18,910 bases of DNA from an uncultured Actinomycetes bacterium (GCA_903928615.1 CAIYRJ010000011.1:1-18910), one strand, 5' to 3'. Counted from the stretch's first letter, positions 1-9,092 are shown. Notes: generated by a model from the sequence alone, not told the origin. Numbers and translations: made by a program.

Positions 1-1293
1 CCCCACCCCGGCCGTCGCCTTGGCGATGGCCTGGTCGAGGTCCGAGATGAGGTCCTCGACGTTCTCGATGCCCACCGACAGGCGCACCGTCTCGGGCCGC
101 ACGCCGGCGAGCGAGAGCTCCTCGTCGTTCAGCTGCGAGTGGGTGGTGGTGGCCGGGTGGATGGCCAGGGACTTGGCGTCGCCGATGTTCGCCAGGTGGC
201 TGAACAGGTCGAGGTTGGAGATGAACGCCTGGCCGGCGTCGCGACCACCGCGGATGCCGAAGGTGAGGATGGCGCCGTAGCCGCCATCGAGCACCCTGTT
301 GGCCAGCTCGTGGTACTTCGACGAAGACAGCCCCGGGTAGTCGACCCACTCCACCTCGGGGTGCGCCTCGAGGTGCTTGGCGATGGCCATGGCGTTGCTG
401 CAGTGACGCTCCATGCGCAGGTGCAGCGTCTCGATGCCCTGCAGGATGAGGAACGCGTTGAACGGCGACAGCGCCGCGCCGATGTTGCGCAGCAGCACGG
501 TGCGGATGCGACCGATGTACGCGGCGGGCCCGAGGGCGTCGCTCCACACCACCCCGTGGTAGCTGGGATCGGGCTTCGTGAGGCCGGGGAAGCGGTCGGT
601 GTTGCCCACCCAGTCGAAGTTGCCGCTGTCCACGATGATGCCGCCGATCGACGTGCCGTGGCCGCCGATGAACTTCGTGAGCGAGTGCACCACGATGTCG
701 GCGCCCTGCTCGAAGGGACGGCAGAGGATCGGCGTGGCCACCGTGTTGTCGACGATGAGCGGGACGCCCACGGCGTGGGCGGCGTCGGCCCACGCCTGCA
801 GGTCGATCACGTCGAGGCTCGGGTTGCCGAGCGACTCCACGAACACCGCGCGGGTGTTCTCGTCGGCCAGGCGCGCCACCGAGGCGGGGTCGTCCTGGTC
901 GGCGAAGCGCACCTCGATGCCGAACTGCGGCAGCGTGTGCGCGAACAGGTTGTAGGTGCCGCCGTAGAGCTGCGGCTCGGCGATGACGTTGTCACCGGCG
1001 CGGCAGACGTTCATGAGCGAGTAGGCCACGGCCGCCTGGCCCGAGGCCAGCGCGCACGCGGCGATGCCGCCCTCGAGCTGCGCCACGCGCTGCTCCAGGA
1101 CGTCCCACGTGGGGTTCATGATGCGCGTGTAGATGTTGCCCGGCTCGGCGAGCGCGAACAGGTTCGCGGCGTGCTGGGCGTCGTTGAAGACGAACGAGGT
1201 CGTCTGGTAGATCGGCACGGCCCGGGCGTTGGTGGTCGGGTCCGGCACCTGCCCTCCGTGGAGGGCGATGGTCTCGCGGTGATGGTCGCTCAT
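1..1293 (-). CDS. metY: O-acetylhomoserine sulfhydrylase (partial, C-terminus beyond window)
   Basis: This is a cytosolic PLP enzyme of the Cys/Met metabolism family. MetY enzymes convert O-acetylhomoserine plus sulfide to homocysteine and acetate, the direct-sulfhydrylation route to methionine. The 431 visible residues begin [15 protein letters not shown] and run in frame to the window edge without a stop. MetY proteins are about 430 residues, so only a few residues should be missing. Family signatures include YQTTSF near residue 30, the ASGQAA stretch near 84, VDNTVATP near 181 and the PLP-lysine motif [10 protein letters not shown] with Lys207. The long insert-containing C-terminal half ([22 protein letters not shown]) favours MetY over cystathionine gamma-synthase or MetB/MetZ. 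The ATG at 1291-1293 was chosen because AGGAG lies 11 nt upstream and the family N-terminus starts here. The gene is divergent from the DUF1622 gene. Family assignment is firm; substrate preference (acetyl versus succinyl) is inferred. Confidence 0.95.
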   Translation of the reverse strand, partial: MSDHHRETIALHGGQVPDPTTNARAVPIYQTTSFVFNDAQHAANLFALAEPGNIYTRIMNPTWDVLEQRVAQLEGGIAACALASGQAAVAYSLMNVCRAGDNVIAEPQLYGGTYNLFAHTLPQFGIEVRFADQDDPASVARLADENTRAVFVESLGNPSLDVIDLQAWADAAHAVGVPLIVDNTVATPILCRPFEQGADIVVHSLTKFIGGHGTSIGGIIVDSGNFDWVGNTDRFPGLTKPDPSYHGVVWSDALGPAAYIGRIRTVLLRNIGAALSPFNAFLILQGIETLHLRMERHCSNAMAIAKHLEAHPEVEWVDYPGLSSSKYHELANRVLDGGYGAILTFGIRGGRDAGQAFISNLDLFSHLANIGDAKSLAIHPATTTHSQLNDEELSLAGVRPETVRLSVGIENVEDLISDLDQAIAKATAGVG

Positions 1294-1328
1294 GCGGCGT
1301 GATTCTCCTGCGTGGTGAGATGCGTGGT

Positions 1329-1340
1329 CGGCAAATGCCG
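1329..1340. promoter_or_regulatory. Inverted repeat, possible metY operator
   Basis: CGGCA-AA-TGCCG is a perfect 5-bp-arm inverted repeat lying over the predicted metY transcription start. Part of it (CAAATGC, 1332-1338) is also the inverted complement of GCATTTG at 1353-1359, so the leader and promoter hold nested symmetry. This is a plausible operator; the binding protein is unknown. Confidence 0.35.
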
Positions 1341-1344
1341 GAAT

Positions 1345-1373
1345 AACCTAATGCATTTGGGGTAATTCCCCAA
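1345..1373 (-). promoter_or_regulatory. Candidate metY promoter (-35/-10)
   Basis: On the minus strand TTGGGG (1373-1368) is followed after exactly 17 nt by TAGGTT (1350-1345). This is a plausible -35/-10 pair with predicted transcription start near 1338. It would give a leader of about 45 nt containing AGGAG before the metY ATG. The -35 box sits inside the inverted repeat TTGGGG-TAATT-CCCCAA (1357-1373), so a regulator binding the repeat would cover the promoter. Box matches are moderate and the assignment is inference. Confidence 0.45.
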
Positions 1374-1406
1374 GGCCGGGCGGGCATGTTACGCCACTCG
1401 GGGGGC

Positions 1407-1412
1407 TAGGCT
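1407..1412 (+). promoter_or_regulatory. -10 box of leaderless promoter (DUF1622 gene)
   Basis: TAGGCT ends 8 nt before the GTG at 1421, so transcription would start at or next to the start codon. There is no Shine-Dalgarno-like sequence at normal spacing. The same arrangement precedes four other genes in the window. No convincing -35 box was found. Confidence 0.5.
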
Positions 1413-1420
1413 CGCCCGCG

Positions 1421-1810
1421 GTGGATACCGCGCAAGACTCCGTGCGCGAGGCGGTCGACTGGATCGTCCTCGTCATCGAATCCCTCGGCGCGCTGATCAT
1501 CGCGATCGGCGTGCTCATCGCCCTGGTGCTCCTGGTGCGCGCGCTCATGCGCCCCACCGATCCCGGATCGTTCACCCGGGTGCGGCTCGTGCTGGGCTCG
1601 TACCTCGTGCTCGGACTGGAATTCCAGCTCGCCGCCGACGTGCTGAAGACCGCCGTGGCGCCGAGCTTCACCGAAATCGGCCAACTGGCCGCCATCGCCG
1701 CCATCCGGACCCTGCTCAACTACTTCCTCACGAAGGAAATCGAGTCCGAGAAGGCCGAGCTCGCGGCGCGCGGCGAGGACATGCCTCCCCTCCCCACCCC
1801 CCGGCACTAG
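1421..1810 (+). CDS. DUF1622 family membrane protein
   Basis: This 129-residue integral membrane protein resembles the DUF1622 family, whose function is not known. Residues 14-42 form a long hydrophobic helix. A second helix spans about 57-75 and a third about 86-104. The segment FQLAADVLKTAV followed by EIGQLAAIAAIRTLLNYFL matches the conserved DUF1622 core, with a polar residue pattern (Glu67, Asp73, Glu85) inside the membrane region and an Arg at 96. The C-terminus is a charged, probably cytoplasmic tail ending in a proline-rich stretch. The GTG start is chosen because a TAGGCT -10 box lies 8 nt upstream and no ribosome binding site is seen. The next gene starts 3 nt after its stop, so the two are surely cotranscribed. 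Family recognition is from memory of the motif, not a search. Confidence 0.85.
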   Translation: MDTAQDSVREAVDWIVLVIESLGALIIAIGVLIALVLLVRALMRPTDPGSFTRVRLVLGSYLVLGLEFQLAADVLKTAVAPSFTEIGQLAAIAAIRTLLNYFLTKEIESEKAELAARGEDMPPLPTPRH

Positions 1811-1813
1811 CCC

Positions 1814-2101
1814 GTGCCCGACTGGTTTGCCGACGTCGTCATCTACGGGGCCGTGCCGGTGCTCGTGGGCCTGGGAGTGCTGGCGGCAGCGCTCTGCGCC
1901 CTTCGCGGCCAGTGGCGCGTCGGCGCCGGGCTGGGACTCGACATCTGGCTGGCGGCCGGGCTGCTCACGCTCGCGGTGGCAACCAACTGGAGCACCATCG
2001 CCACGGTGGCCGTGATCGTGGCCGTGCGGCACCTGGCCACATGGTCGATCGATCGCTCCCTCGGGGGAAGTCATTCGAAGGGGACAGTCACGTCGAAGTG
2101 A
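1814..2101 (+). CDS. Small membrane protein, divergent DUF1622 paralog
   Basis: This is a 95-residue hydrophobic protein with a GTG start 3 nt after the preceding DUF1622 stop. Predicted helices cover about residues 8-30, 38-56 and 59-78. Its residues 40-84 align without gaps to residues 64-108 of the upstream protein with 16 of 45 identities by hand count, including LGL, LAA, AVA, the I-x3-A pattern and the conserved Arg. It therefore looks like a shortened duplicate that lost the loop between helices 1 and 2. Tandem membrane paralogs often form hetero-oligomers; here that is inference only. The last codons and stop lie inside a strong hairpin. No function is known. Confidence 0.75.
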   Translation: MPDWFADVVIYGAVPVLVGLGVLAAALCALRGQWRVGAGLGLDIWLAAGLLTLAVATNWSTIATVAVIVAVRHLATWSIDRSLGGSHSKGTVTSK

Positions 2102-2109
2102 CTGCCCCC
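2080..2109. terminator. Bidirectional hairpin between convergent genes
   Basis: GGGG-A-CAGTCAC, a 6-nt loop (2092-2097), then GTGACTG-C-CCCC form a 12-position stem with one A/C mismatch. The stem includes the TGA of the 95-residue gene (2099-2101). It lies between two convergent genes and could stop transcription from both sides. There is no T-tract, as is common in high-GC actinobacteria. A second short symmetry, CTGCCCC-C-GGGGCAG (2102-2116), overlaps its right arm. Confidence 0.6.
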
Positions 2110-2133
2110 GGGGCAGCAGCCTCCGCGGGGCGC

Positions 2134-2670
2134 CTAGGGCGCCGGGCAACGATATGAGAGGGACACCCGCTTGCCATTGGTGCACACCGCGCTGAGCCAG
2201 GTGCGGTCGCTCCATGGCGGACCAACGGCTCCCGACATGTCCGCGCCGGTGAGGTTGGCCCCCACCATCACGGATCCGGTGAACACCATGTTGGTCATGT
2301 TGGCGCCGCGAAGCAGGGTCTTGCTGAAGTCGGCGTCCGTGGCGGTCGCGCCGCTCAGGTCGGCCCCGCTGAGGTCGGCGAGGCTCACGTTGGCGCCGGC
2401 GAGGCGCGCGCCGACGAGCAGGGCCTTCTTCATGTTCGCCCCCATGAAGTTGCCACGCGAAAGGTCGACGCCCGTGAGGTTCTGCCCGCTCAGATCGGCG
2501 TCGGCGCAGTTGGGGTGGCAGGCGGGCGGCGCAGAGGCGGCAGCGCGTGTGGTGCCGGGCGCGGTGCTACTGCTACTGGTGCCCGAGTCGGTGGATCCGC
2601 ATCCACTCACCACCGTGATCGTGACAGCGGCGCAGGCGATCGCGGCAAGGGCGATGAGCCGGGGGTTCAT
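2134..2670 (-). CDS. Pentapeptide-repeat lipoprotein
   Basis: The product is 178 residues. It opens with a lipoprotein signal: positive NPR, a hydrophobic stretch to residue 20, then lipobox V21-S-G-C24, so Cys24 is the likely lipidated residue. A Ser/Thr/Ala-rich spacer (25-50) follows. About 18 pentapeptide repeats of the A(D/N)LxG type cover residues 57-148 (ADLSG, GANM, GADLS and similar). Such repeats fold as a right-handed quadrilateral beta-helix. The C-terminal tail has Trp154/Trp158-region aromatics and Cys163/Cys175, which with Cys51/Cys55 could form disulfides outside the membrane. The ATG at 2668-2670 has no Shine-Dalgarno but has TAATCT 7 nt upstream, overlapping the stop of the gene before it. 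Pentapeptide proteins have many roles (DNA mimicry, structural); an envelope role is inferred from the lipobox. Confidence 0.9.
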   Translation of the reverse strand: MNPRLIALAAIACAAVTITVVSGCGSTDSGTSSSSTAPGTTRAAASAPPACHPNCADADLSGQNLTGVDLSRGNFMGANMKKALLVGARLAGANVSLADLSGADLSGATATDADFSKTLLRGANMTNMVFTGSVMVGANLTGADMSGAVGPPWSDRTWLSAVCTNGKRVSLSYRCPAP

Positions 2671-2677
2671 GGCGTCG

Positions 2678-2683
2678 AGATTA
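2678..2683 (-). promoter_or_regulatory. -10 box of leaderless promoter (pentapeptide gene), overlapping upstream stop
   Basis: TAATCT on the minus strand is followed by 7 nt and then the ATG at 2670. Its first three bases are the TAA stop codon of the DUF11 gene. The position matches the other leaderless-type boxes in this window. Confidence 0.5.
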
Positions 2684-5600
2684 CCCGGTGACGCCGGGCA
2701 CGCGCAGCGACGACCGGTCGCTCACCCGCGCGGCGTTGCCCGCGACGGCGGTGCCCACCACCTGCACGGTGCCGGCCGTGCGCGCGGTAGCGCGGTACCG
2801 CACGGTCACGGGAGCGCCCGGGCGCAGCTGCGCCCGGGTCCAGCACACCGAGCTGCCCCGACGCGTGCCGGTGGAGGACCGGTAGGCGAGCCCGCGCGGG
2901 ATGGAGATGCAGATGCGCACCGTGTTGGCCGGATACCGCGACACGGTGCGCACGGTGGATGACACCAGCACCGACGCACCGCGGTTCACCACCGCCGGGC
3001 CAACCCTCGTGGTGATGGCCAGGCGGGCGCGCGTGCCCTTCGGCACCGTCACCTTCGTGCGCGCGGTGCCGGTGTTGTTCGTGGCGTTGGGATCGTTCTC
3101 GGACCCCGTGGTGGCCGTGGCGGTGTTCACCAGCGTGGCGCCCGCGCGGTCCTTGCCCACCGTGGCCGCGATGCTCACCGTTGCCGAGGAGTCGACCGGC
3201 AGGAACCCCACCTGGCAGGTCACCTTCCTCCCGCTGATCGCGCAGGGCTGCCCGTTGATGGTGGCGGTCGTTGGCGTGACGCCCGGCGGAAGGGTGTCGG
3301 TGAGCGTGCCCTGCGTCGACACGCTTCCGCCGACGTTGGCCACCACCACCGTGTAGCCCAGCGCGCCCCCCGGCTTCACCTGGGCCGCGCTGGCGGTCTT
3401 GGTAACGGCAAGATCGGCGCCCGTGGCCCCGGGGTTCACGGTGATGGATGCGCTGGCGGTGTTGTTGGCCGCGTTGGGGTCGCCCTCCGCCCCGGGCGTG
3501 AGCGTGGCGGTGTTGGTGATGGTGGCGCCGGCGTAGTCCTCGCTCACCGAGGTGACGATGAGCGCCTGGTAGCCGGCGTTCGGCACGATCTCACCCGCGC
3601 GGCATGTGACCACCTGTCCGGCGATGGTGCAGGCGTCCGGCACGCTGCTCGACACGCTGGTGGGCGTGAGCCCCGCGGGCAGCGTGTCGGTGACCACCGA
3701 GCCGTTCGACGCGTCGGGCCCGCCATTGGCGATGGTGAGGGTCCAGTTCATGGTGCCGCCGGCGTTCACCGTGGCCACATCGGCGGTCTTCGTGATGACC
3801 AGGTCGGCCACCGGGCCCATCACGAACGGCGCCACGTCGGAGTTGTTGAGCGGGTCGTAGTCGGGCGTGGTGGTGGTCACGTCCGCGCTGGCCTCGGCCG
3901 CGATCGCGCTCAGGCCGGCGGCCGCGCGCACGCCGATCGCGGTGGTCACGCTGACGCCATTGGCGAGGTCACCCAGTGCGCACGTGACCACCTGGCCCGC
4001 GATGCTGCAACCGGCCGGCGCCGAGATGGGCGTGAGGTCGGCCGGGATGGTGACCACCAGCTGCGAGGCAGTGGCGGTGGACGGACCGTTGTTCACCGTG
4101 ATGAACGACACCTCACCGGTGGCCCCCGCGGCGATCGACCCCGGCCCCGCGGCGTTCACCTGCAGGTCGGCGGCGTCGGTGACGATCGTGGTGGCGTCAT
4201 CGGCGTTGTCGGACGCATCGGGGTCATCCGTGGCGGCGTAGACGTTCGCCTTGTTCACCGCCTGGCGCATCTGCGGCGCCAGCGCGAACGCCGACCCGGC
4301 CTTGATGGGGGCGGTGATGGTGACCGTGCGCGTGGCGCCGTTTGGCACGCTGCCCCAGGAGCACGTGAGGGTGGTCACGCCCGTGCCGGGGGTGGTGCAC
4401 GCCCCGCTGTCCGAGGCGACGATGTTGCCGGCCCCCATGGAAGCGACATCCACCGCATCGGGGAGGCGATCGACCGCGCGCACGTTCGATGCGGCGGCAG
4501 GCCCGTTGTTGACGACGGTGAGCGTGTAGGTGACCGACCCGCTCGTGCCCACCGTGGCGGCGCTCACGGCCTTGGTGAGCGCCAGGTCGGCGCCGGGGCG
4601 GATCGTGAGCGTGGCCGTGTCGGTGGCCGGAATCGACGTGATGTCGGACGACGCCGTGGCCGTGTTGGTGACCGTCTGGCCGAGCAGCGCCGACGTGGGT
4701 CGCGCGCGGATGGTCACCGTGGCCGTGCCGTTGGCCGCGATGGTGCCGAGCGCGCACGACACCACGGTGGTGCCCCCGGTGCCGGCCGCCGTGGTGCACG
4801 TGCCCTGCGTGGCGGTGTACGACGCATAGGTGAGGCCCGCGGGCAGGGTGTCCACGAGGGTGGCGCCCGTGGCCGTGGCGGGCCCGACGTTGCGCACCTC
4901 CATGCGGAAGCCGCCGAGCGTGCCCAGGCTGATGGTGCCCGTGAGCGCCGACTTGTTCAGCTGGAGCTCGGCCTCCGGGGACATCCCGGCGGTCACCGTG
5001 GACGCGTTGTTGAGCCGGGCGGGGCTGTCGGCATCATTGGGCTCGCCGCCCGCGCCGTTCGCCAGCTGTGCGGTGTTGTCCACCGCCGTGCCGGACGGGT
5101 AGTTCGCCGTGAAGGTGATGGGCGGATAGGCATCACCGGGGGCGAGGGTGTTGGACCGCGTGCAGGAGACCGTCACCGGGCTCCCCGCGCTGCCGCACGA
5201 CCACCCCGTGCCGCTCGGCGAGCCCACCAGCGTCGCTCCCGCGGGCAGGGTGTCGTCCACCTGCACGGTGCCGCTGGTTCCGAGCGTCCCCTCGTTCGTC
5301 ACCAGCATCTGGAACGTGAACTGCGTACCCGACGACGACACCAGCGACTTGGCGATGCCCGGATCCGGGTAGCGGATGGTGGTGTCGTCGTCGGCCACCA
5401 CCGAGATGGGCAGGCCGAGGTCGAGCGCCACGAAGTCGAGGGTCGCGGTGTTGGTGATCACGCTGCCGAGAGGCAGGGCGAGTCCCAGGGTTCCGGTGAC
5501 CGTGAACGTGACCGAGTTGTTCGGGGCAGTCGGGGTGAGGGTGCCCCCCACGCCCGAGCTGCTGCCCGTGCCCGCGTACACCACCGCGCGGTTGTTCGCG

Positions 5601-6904
5601 GCATCCCACGCGGCCGTGCCGGTGCCGGAGGTCACGGTGGGGCCAGCGGTGCGGGTGAACCCCGGCGGCATGGGATCGCTCACGATCACATCGGTGGCGT
5701 TGGCCGATCCGCTGTTGGTCGCGGTGATGGTGTAGGTCTTGGTGGCGCCCGGGAAGTCCTGGCCCGTCGGGGACGTCTTGGTGAGCGTCACATTCGGCGA
5801 GAACATCTCGGTGGCGAACGTGATGGCCTGCGGGGCGTAGGTATCGCCGCTGGTCTTGGCGCGGAAGACGGCAGTGTTCGAGCCGTTGGGCAGGAAGCCG
5901 TCGGCCGAGAAGAGGCTGGAGTCGTAGCCCAGGTTGTTGCGCCAGTTGGGGTTCTTCGTGGTGACGAACGATCCGCGGTTGGCGATGGTGGAGTTCTCGG
6001 TGTTGTTCGACGGGTGCACCGCGTCGGTGAGTAGCCGGTCGTTCACCGTGAGGTAGTCGCCCACCGCCCCGGCGTCGCCCTCCGCGGCCACCACGCCCAC
6101 GGTGGTGTTCACCGACCCGCTCGACGGCGTCTTGAAGCCCGAAAGCGGGATGTCCAGCTGCTGGGTGCCGCCGACCACCTTCAGCCCATCGAACACCGAG
6201 AGGTTGCGAAGCGGCTGGTCGGGGTCGGAGTAGGCCACCACCAGCGACCAGCCGGCGAAGGCATTGCCGCCCGTGCCGGTCTGCACGTCGGCCACGGTGT
6301 AGGTGCCCGCACCGGCCGCCGTGAGGATCGTGGTGACGTCGGCGAAGGCGCCATAGCCGCCGCCAACCGCGATGGAGGCGGTGTTCACGTCCGCGCCCGC
6401 AGCGGTGACCGACGTGTAGGCGCTGGCGCCCGGCCCCTTGATCTTCACGGTGCCGATGGCGGAGGCGTTGGGGGGATCCTGCGGCACCGCCTTGAAGCCG
6501 TTGGCCCCCGAGAGCGCCTCGCCCTTGCGGTTGAGCCCGGTCCAGTAGAGCCCCGCGAACAGCACCCGCGCGCCCGCGGGCACCGAGAGGTCGGCTGACG
6601 ACGACGTGAAGGTGGAGGGATCGCTGTCGACGTCGAGCCAGCGCATGTCGAACGAGTTGTTGTTGCGGGCGCTCGTCCCGGCCTGGGCGCCGGTGCACCC
6701 GGAGTTCATGAGCGGGTCCACGGTGTCGGTGGGGCACCGCATGATCGTGTTGGCCGCCATGGTGATCTGGCCGTTCACGTTGCTGCTGTAGCGCAGCGAG
6801 AAGTTGCGCTCGGCCGCGGCCGCGGTGGATGCGCCCGCTGCCAGCAGCCCGAGCAGGGCCAGCGCGAGCGCGAACCAGCGAGCGAGGGATCGGGCATGCG
6901 GCAC
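2681..6904 (-). CDS. Large secreted DUF11-repeat surface protein
   Basis: The product is 1407 residues from the GTG at 6904. That start gives a clean signal peptide (MPHARSLARW, then ALALALLGLLAAGA, cleavage near TAAAA-E, about residue 31), and a TAGGCT box sits 7 nt upstream. An in-frame GTG at 6949 would add 15 residues before the signal and is less likely. Residues 32-371 form an N-terminal domain with LFAGLYWTG, GGNAFAGWSLVVAYSDP and LRNLSVFDGL, typical of the leading domain of DUF11 exoproteins. Eight DUF11/Ig-like modules follow, at about 372-513, 514-640, 645-768, 772-910, 912-1030, 1033-1155, 1163-1285 and 1293-1407. Most open with ADLxxTK and contain DTLPAGLT and a Cys pair. The last module is Arg-rich and divergent. 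There is no LPXTG motif, C-terminal helix or catalytic domain. A structural or adhesive role is inferred from the family. Confidence 0.93.
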   Translation of the reverse strand: MPHARSLARWFALALALLGLLAAGASTAAAAERNFSLRYSSNVNGQITMAANTIMRCPTDTVDPLMNSGCTGAQAGTSARNNNSFDMRWLDVDSDPSTFTSSSADLSVPAGARVLFAGLYWTGLNRKGEALSGANGFKAVPQDPPNASAIGTVKIKGPGASAYTSVTAAGADVNTASIAVGGGYGAFADVTTILTAAGAGTYTVADVQTGTGGNAFAGWSLVVAYSDPDQPLRNLSVFDGLKVVGGTQQLDIPLSGFKTPSSGSVNTTVGVVAAEGDAGAVGDYLTVNDRLLTDAVHPSNNTENSTIANRGSFVTTKNPNWRNNLGYDSSLFSADGFLPNGSNTAVFRAKTSGDTYAPQAITFATEMFSPNVTLTKTSPTGQDFPGATKTYTITATNSGSANATDVIVSDPMPPGFTRTAGPTVTSGTGTAAWDAANNRAVVYAGTGSSSGVGGTLTPTAPNNSVTFTVTGTLGLALPLGSVITNTATLDFVALDLGLPISVVADDDTTIRYPDPGIAKSLVSSSGTQFTFQMLVTNEGTLGTSGTVQVDDTLPAGATLVGSPSGTGWSCGSAGSPVTVSCTRSNTLAPGDAYPPITFTANYPSGTAVDNTAQLANGAGGEPNDADSPARLNNASTVTAGMSPEAELQLNKSALTGTISLGTLGGFRMEVRNVGPATATGATLVDTLPAGLTYASYTATQGTCTTAAGTGGTTVVSCALGTIAANGTATVTIRARPTSALLGQTVTNTATASSDITSIPATDTATLTIRPGADLALTKAVSAATVGTSGSVTYTLTVVNNGPAAASNVRAVDRLPDAVDVASMGAGNIVASDSGACTTPGTGVTTLTCSWGSVPNGATRTVTITAPIKAGSAFALAPQMRQAVNKANVYAATDDPDASDNADDATTIVTDAADLQVNAAGPGSIAAGATGEVSFITVNNGPSTATASQLVVTIPADLTPISAPAGCSIAGQVVTCALGDLANGVSVTTAIGVRAAAGLSAIAAEASADVTTTTPDYDPLNNSDVAPFVMGPVADLVITKTADVATVNAGGTMNWTLTIANGGPDASNGSVVTDTLPAGLTPTSVSSSVPDACTIAGQVVTCRAGEIVPNAGYQALIVTSVSEDYAGATITNTATLTPGAEGDPNAANNTASASITVNPGATGADLAVTKTASAAQVKPGGALGYTVVVANVGGSVSTQGTLTDTLPPGVTPTTATINGQPCAISGRKVTCQVGFLPVDSSATVSIAATVGKDRAGATLVNTATATTGSENDPNATNNTGTARTKVTVPKGTRARLAITTRVGPAVVNRGASVLVSSTVRTVSRYPANTVRICISIPRGLAYRSSTGTRRGSSVCWTRAQLRPGAPVTVRYRATARTAGTVQVVGTAVAGNAARVSDRSSLRVPGVTG

Positions 6905-6911
6905 GTCGTGC

Positions 6912-6917
6912 AGCCTA
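6912..6917 (-). promoter_or_regulatory. -10 box of leaderless promoter (DUF11 gene)
   Basis: TAGGCT on the minus strand is followed by 7 nt and the GTG at 6904-6902. The hexamer is identical to the one before the DUF1622 gene. It supports the GTG at 6904 over the upstream in-frame GTG at 6949. No clear -35 box was seen. Confidence 0.5.
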
Positions 6918-7002
6918 GCCCCGGCGGTGGGTGCACGGCACCGCGCCACGGCCCCGTGCCACCCCGCTGCCGGGCGGTGGTGGGTTTACCCCCGGAAACG
7001 AC

Positions 7003-7030
7003 GGGGGGCGGACCCGAAGGCCCGCCCCCC
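7003..7030 (-). terminator. groEL terminator with UUCG tetraloop
   Basis: Read on the minus strand, a 12-bp stem (nine G/C pairs, one G-U wobble, then CC/GG) closes on a TTCG loop, giving the very stable C(UUCG)G tetraloop in RNA. It lies 33 nt after the groEL stop and is followed by GTCGTTTCC rather than a full T-tract. It separates groESL from the DUF11 gene, which has its own promoter downstream. Confidence 0.8.
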
Positions 7031-7042
7031 TGAAGCGGAACT

Positions 7043-7062
7043 GCTGAGCCGTGTGGCTCGGC
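7043..7062 (-). terminator. Second hairpin directly after the groEL stop
   Basis: GCTGAGCC-GTGT-GGCTCGGC forms an 8-bp stem (one G-U pair) with a 4-nt loop, starting at the base after the groEL stop codon. With the 7003-7030 hairpin it makes a tandem pair. It may assist termination or protect the 3' end of the mRNA. Confidence 0.4.
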
Positions 7063-8703
<1,641 letters not shown>

Positions 8704-8734
8704 CTAAGCGTCCTTTCGCGTTTCCCGAGGTGCC

Positions 8735-9049
8735 TTACTTCTTGCCCTTCGCGGCCTTCTTGGGCGCGTCGAGCTTCGCGAGGATGTCGTGCTCGCTCAG
8801 CACGACCACGTCCTCGCCATCGATGTTCAGGTCGGTGCCGCCGTACTTCGAGTAGATGACCACGTCACCCACCTCGACATCCGGCGCCACGCGCTCACCA
8901 TCCACGACGCGACCCGGGCCAACGGCCACGACGGTTCCGCGCTGCGGCTTCTCCTTGGCCGTGTCGGGAAGCACGATCCCACTGGCCGTGACTTCCTCGG
9001 ACTCGCCCGCGGTCACGATGACGCGGTCACCAAGCGGCGTGATGCTCAT
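8735..9049 (-). CDS. groS: Co-chaperonin GroES (Hsp10) with basic tail
   Basis: This is the heptameric lid of the GroEL folding chamber. It has 104 residues starting [12 protein letters not shown]. The mobile loop that contacts GroEL is about residues 16-32, with the G-I-V-L contact motif at 24-27 (SGIVLPDT). The roof region ([15 protein letters not shown]) and YSKYGGTD near 66-73 are conserved. The family core normally ends near DILAKL/DILAIV; here an extra tail [10 protein letters not shown] (95-104) follows. The ATG at 9047-9049 was chosen because of family alignment and GGAGGA immediately upstream (9058-9053, spacing only 3-4 nt). An in-frame extension upstream to 9214 reads through the promoter and operator and is not coding. 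It is first in the operon with groEL. Confidence 0.98.
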   Translation of the reverse strand: MSITPLGDRVIVTAGESEEVTASGIVLPDTAKEKPQRGTVVAVGPGRVVDGERVAPDVEVGDVVIYSKYGGTDLNIDGEDVVVLSEHDILAKLDAPKKAAKGKK

Positions 9050-9092
9050 CTGTCCTCCATGTCGAATATCTGCGACTGCGGGGCGATCCTCG

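Noticed and set aside
139..1302. Long plus-strand open frame opposite metY
   Set aside because: It is antisense to a clear PLP-enzyme gene; its Val/Arg/His-rich translation is the usual product of reading high-GC codons backwards.
1294..1420. Possible SAM riboswitch before metY
   Set aside because: The predicted leader is only about 45 nt and shows none of the multi-helix core of known SAM riboswitches.
5133..6737. 534-codon minus-strand frame within the DUF11 gene
   Set aside because: It is a shifted frame of the DUF11 coding sequence with His/Arg/Gly-rich composition and no recognisable feature.
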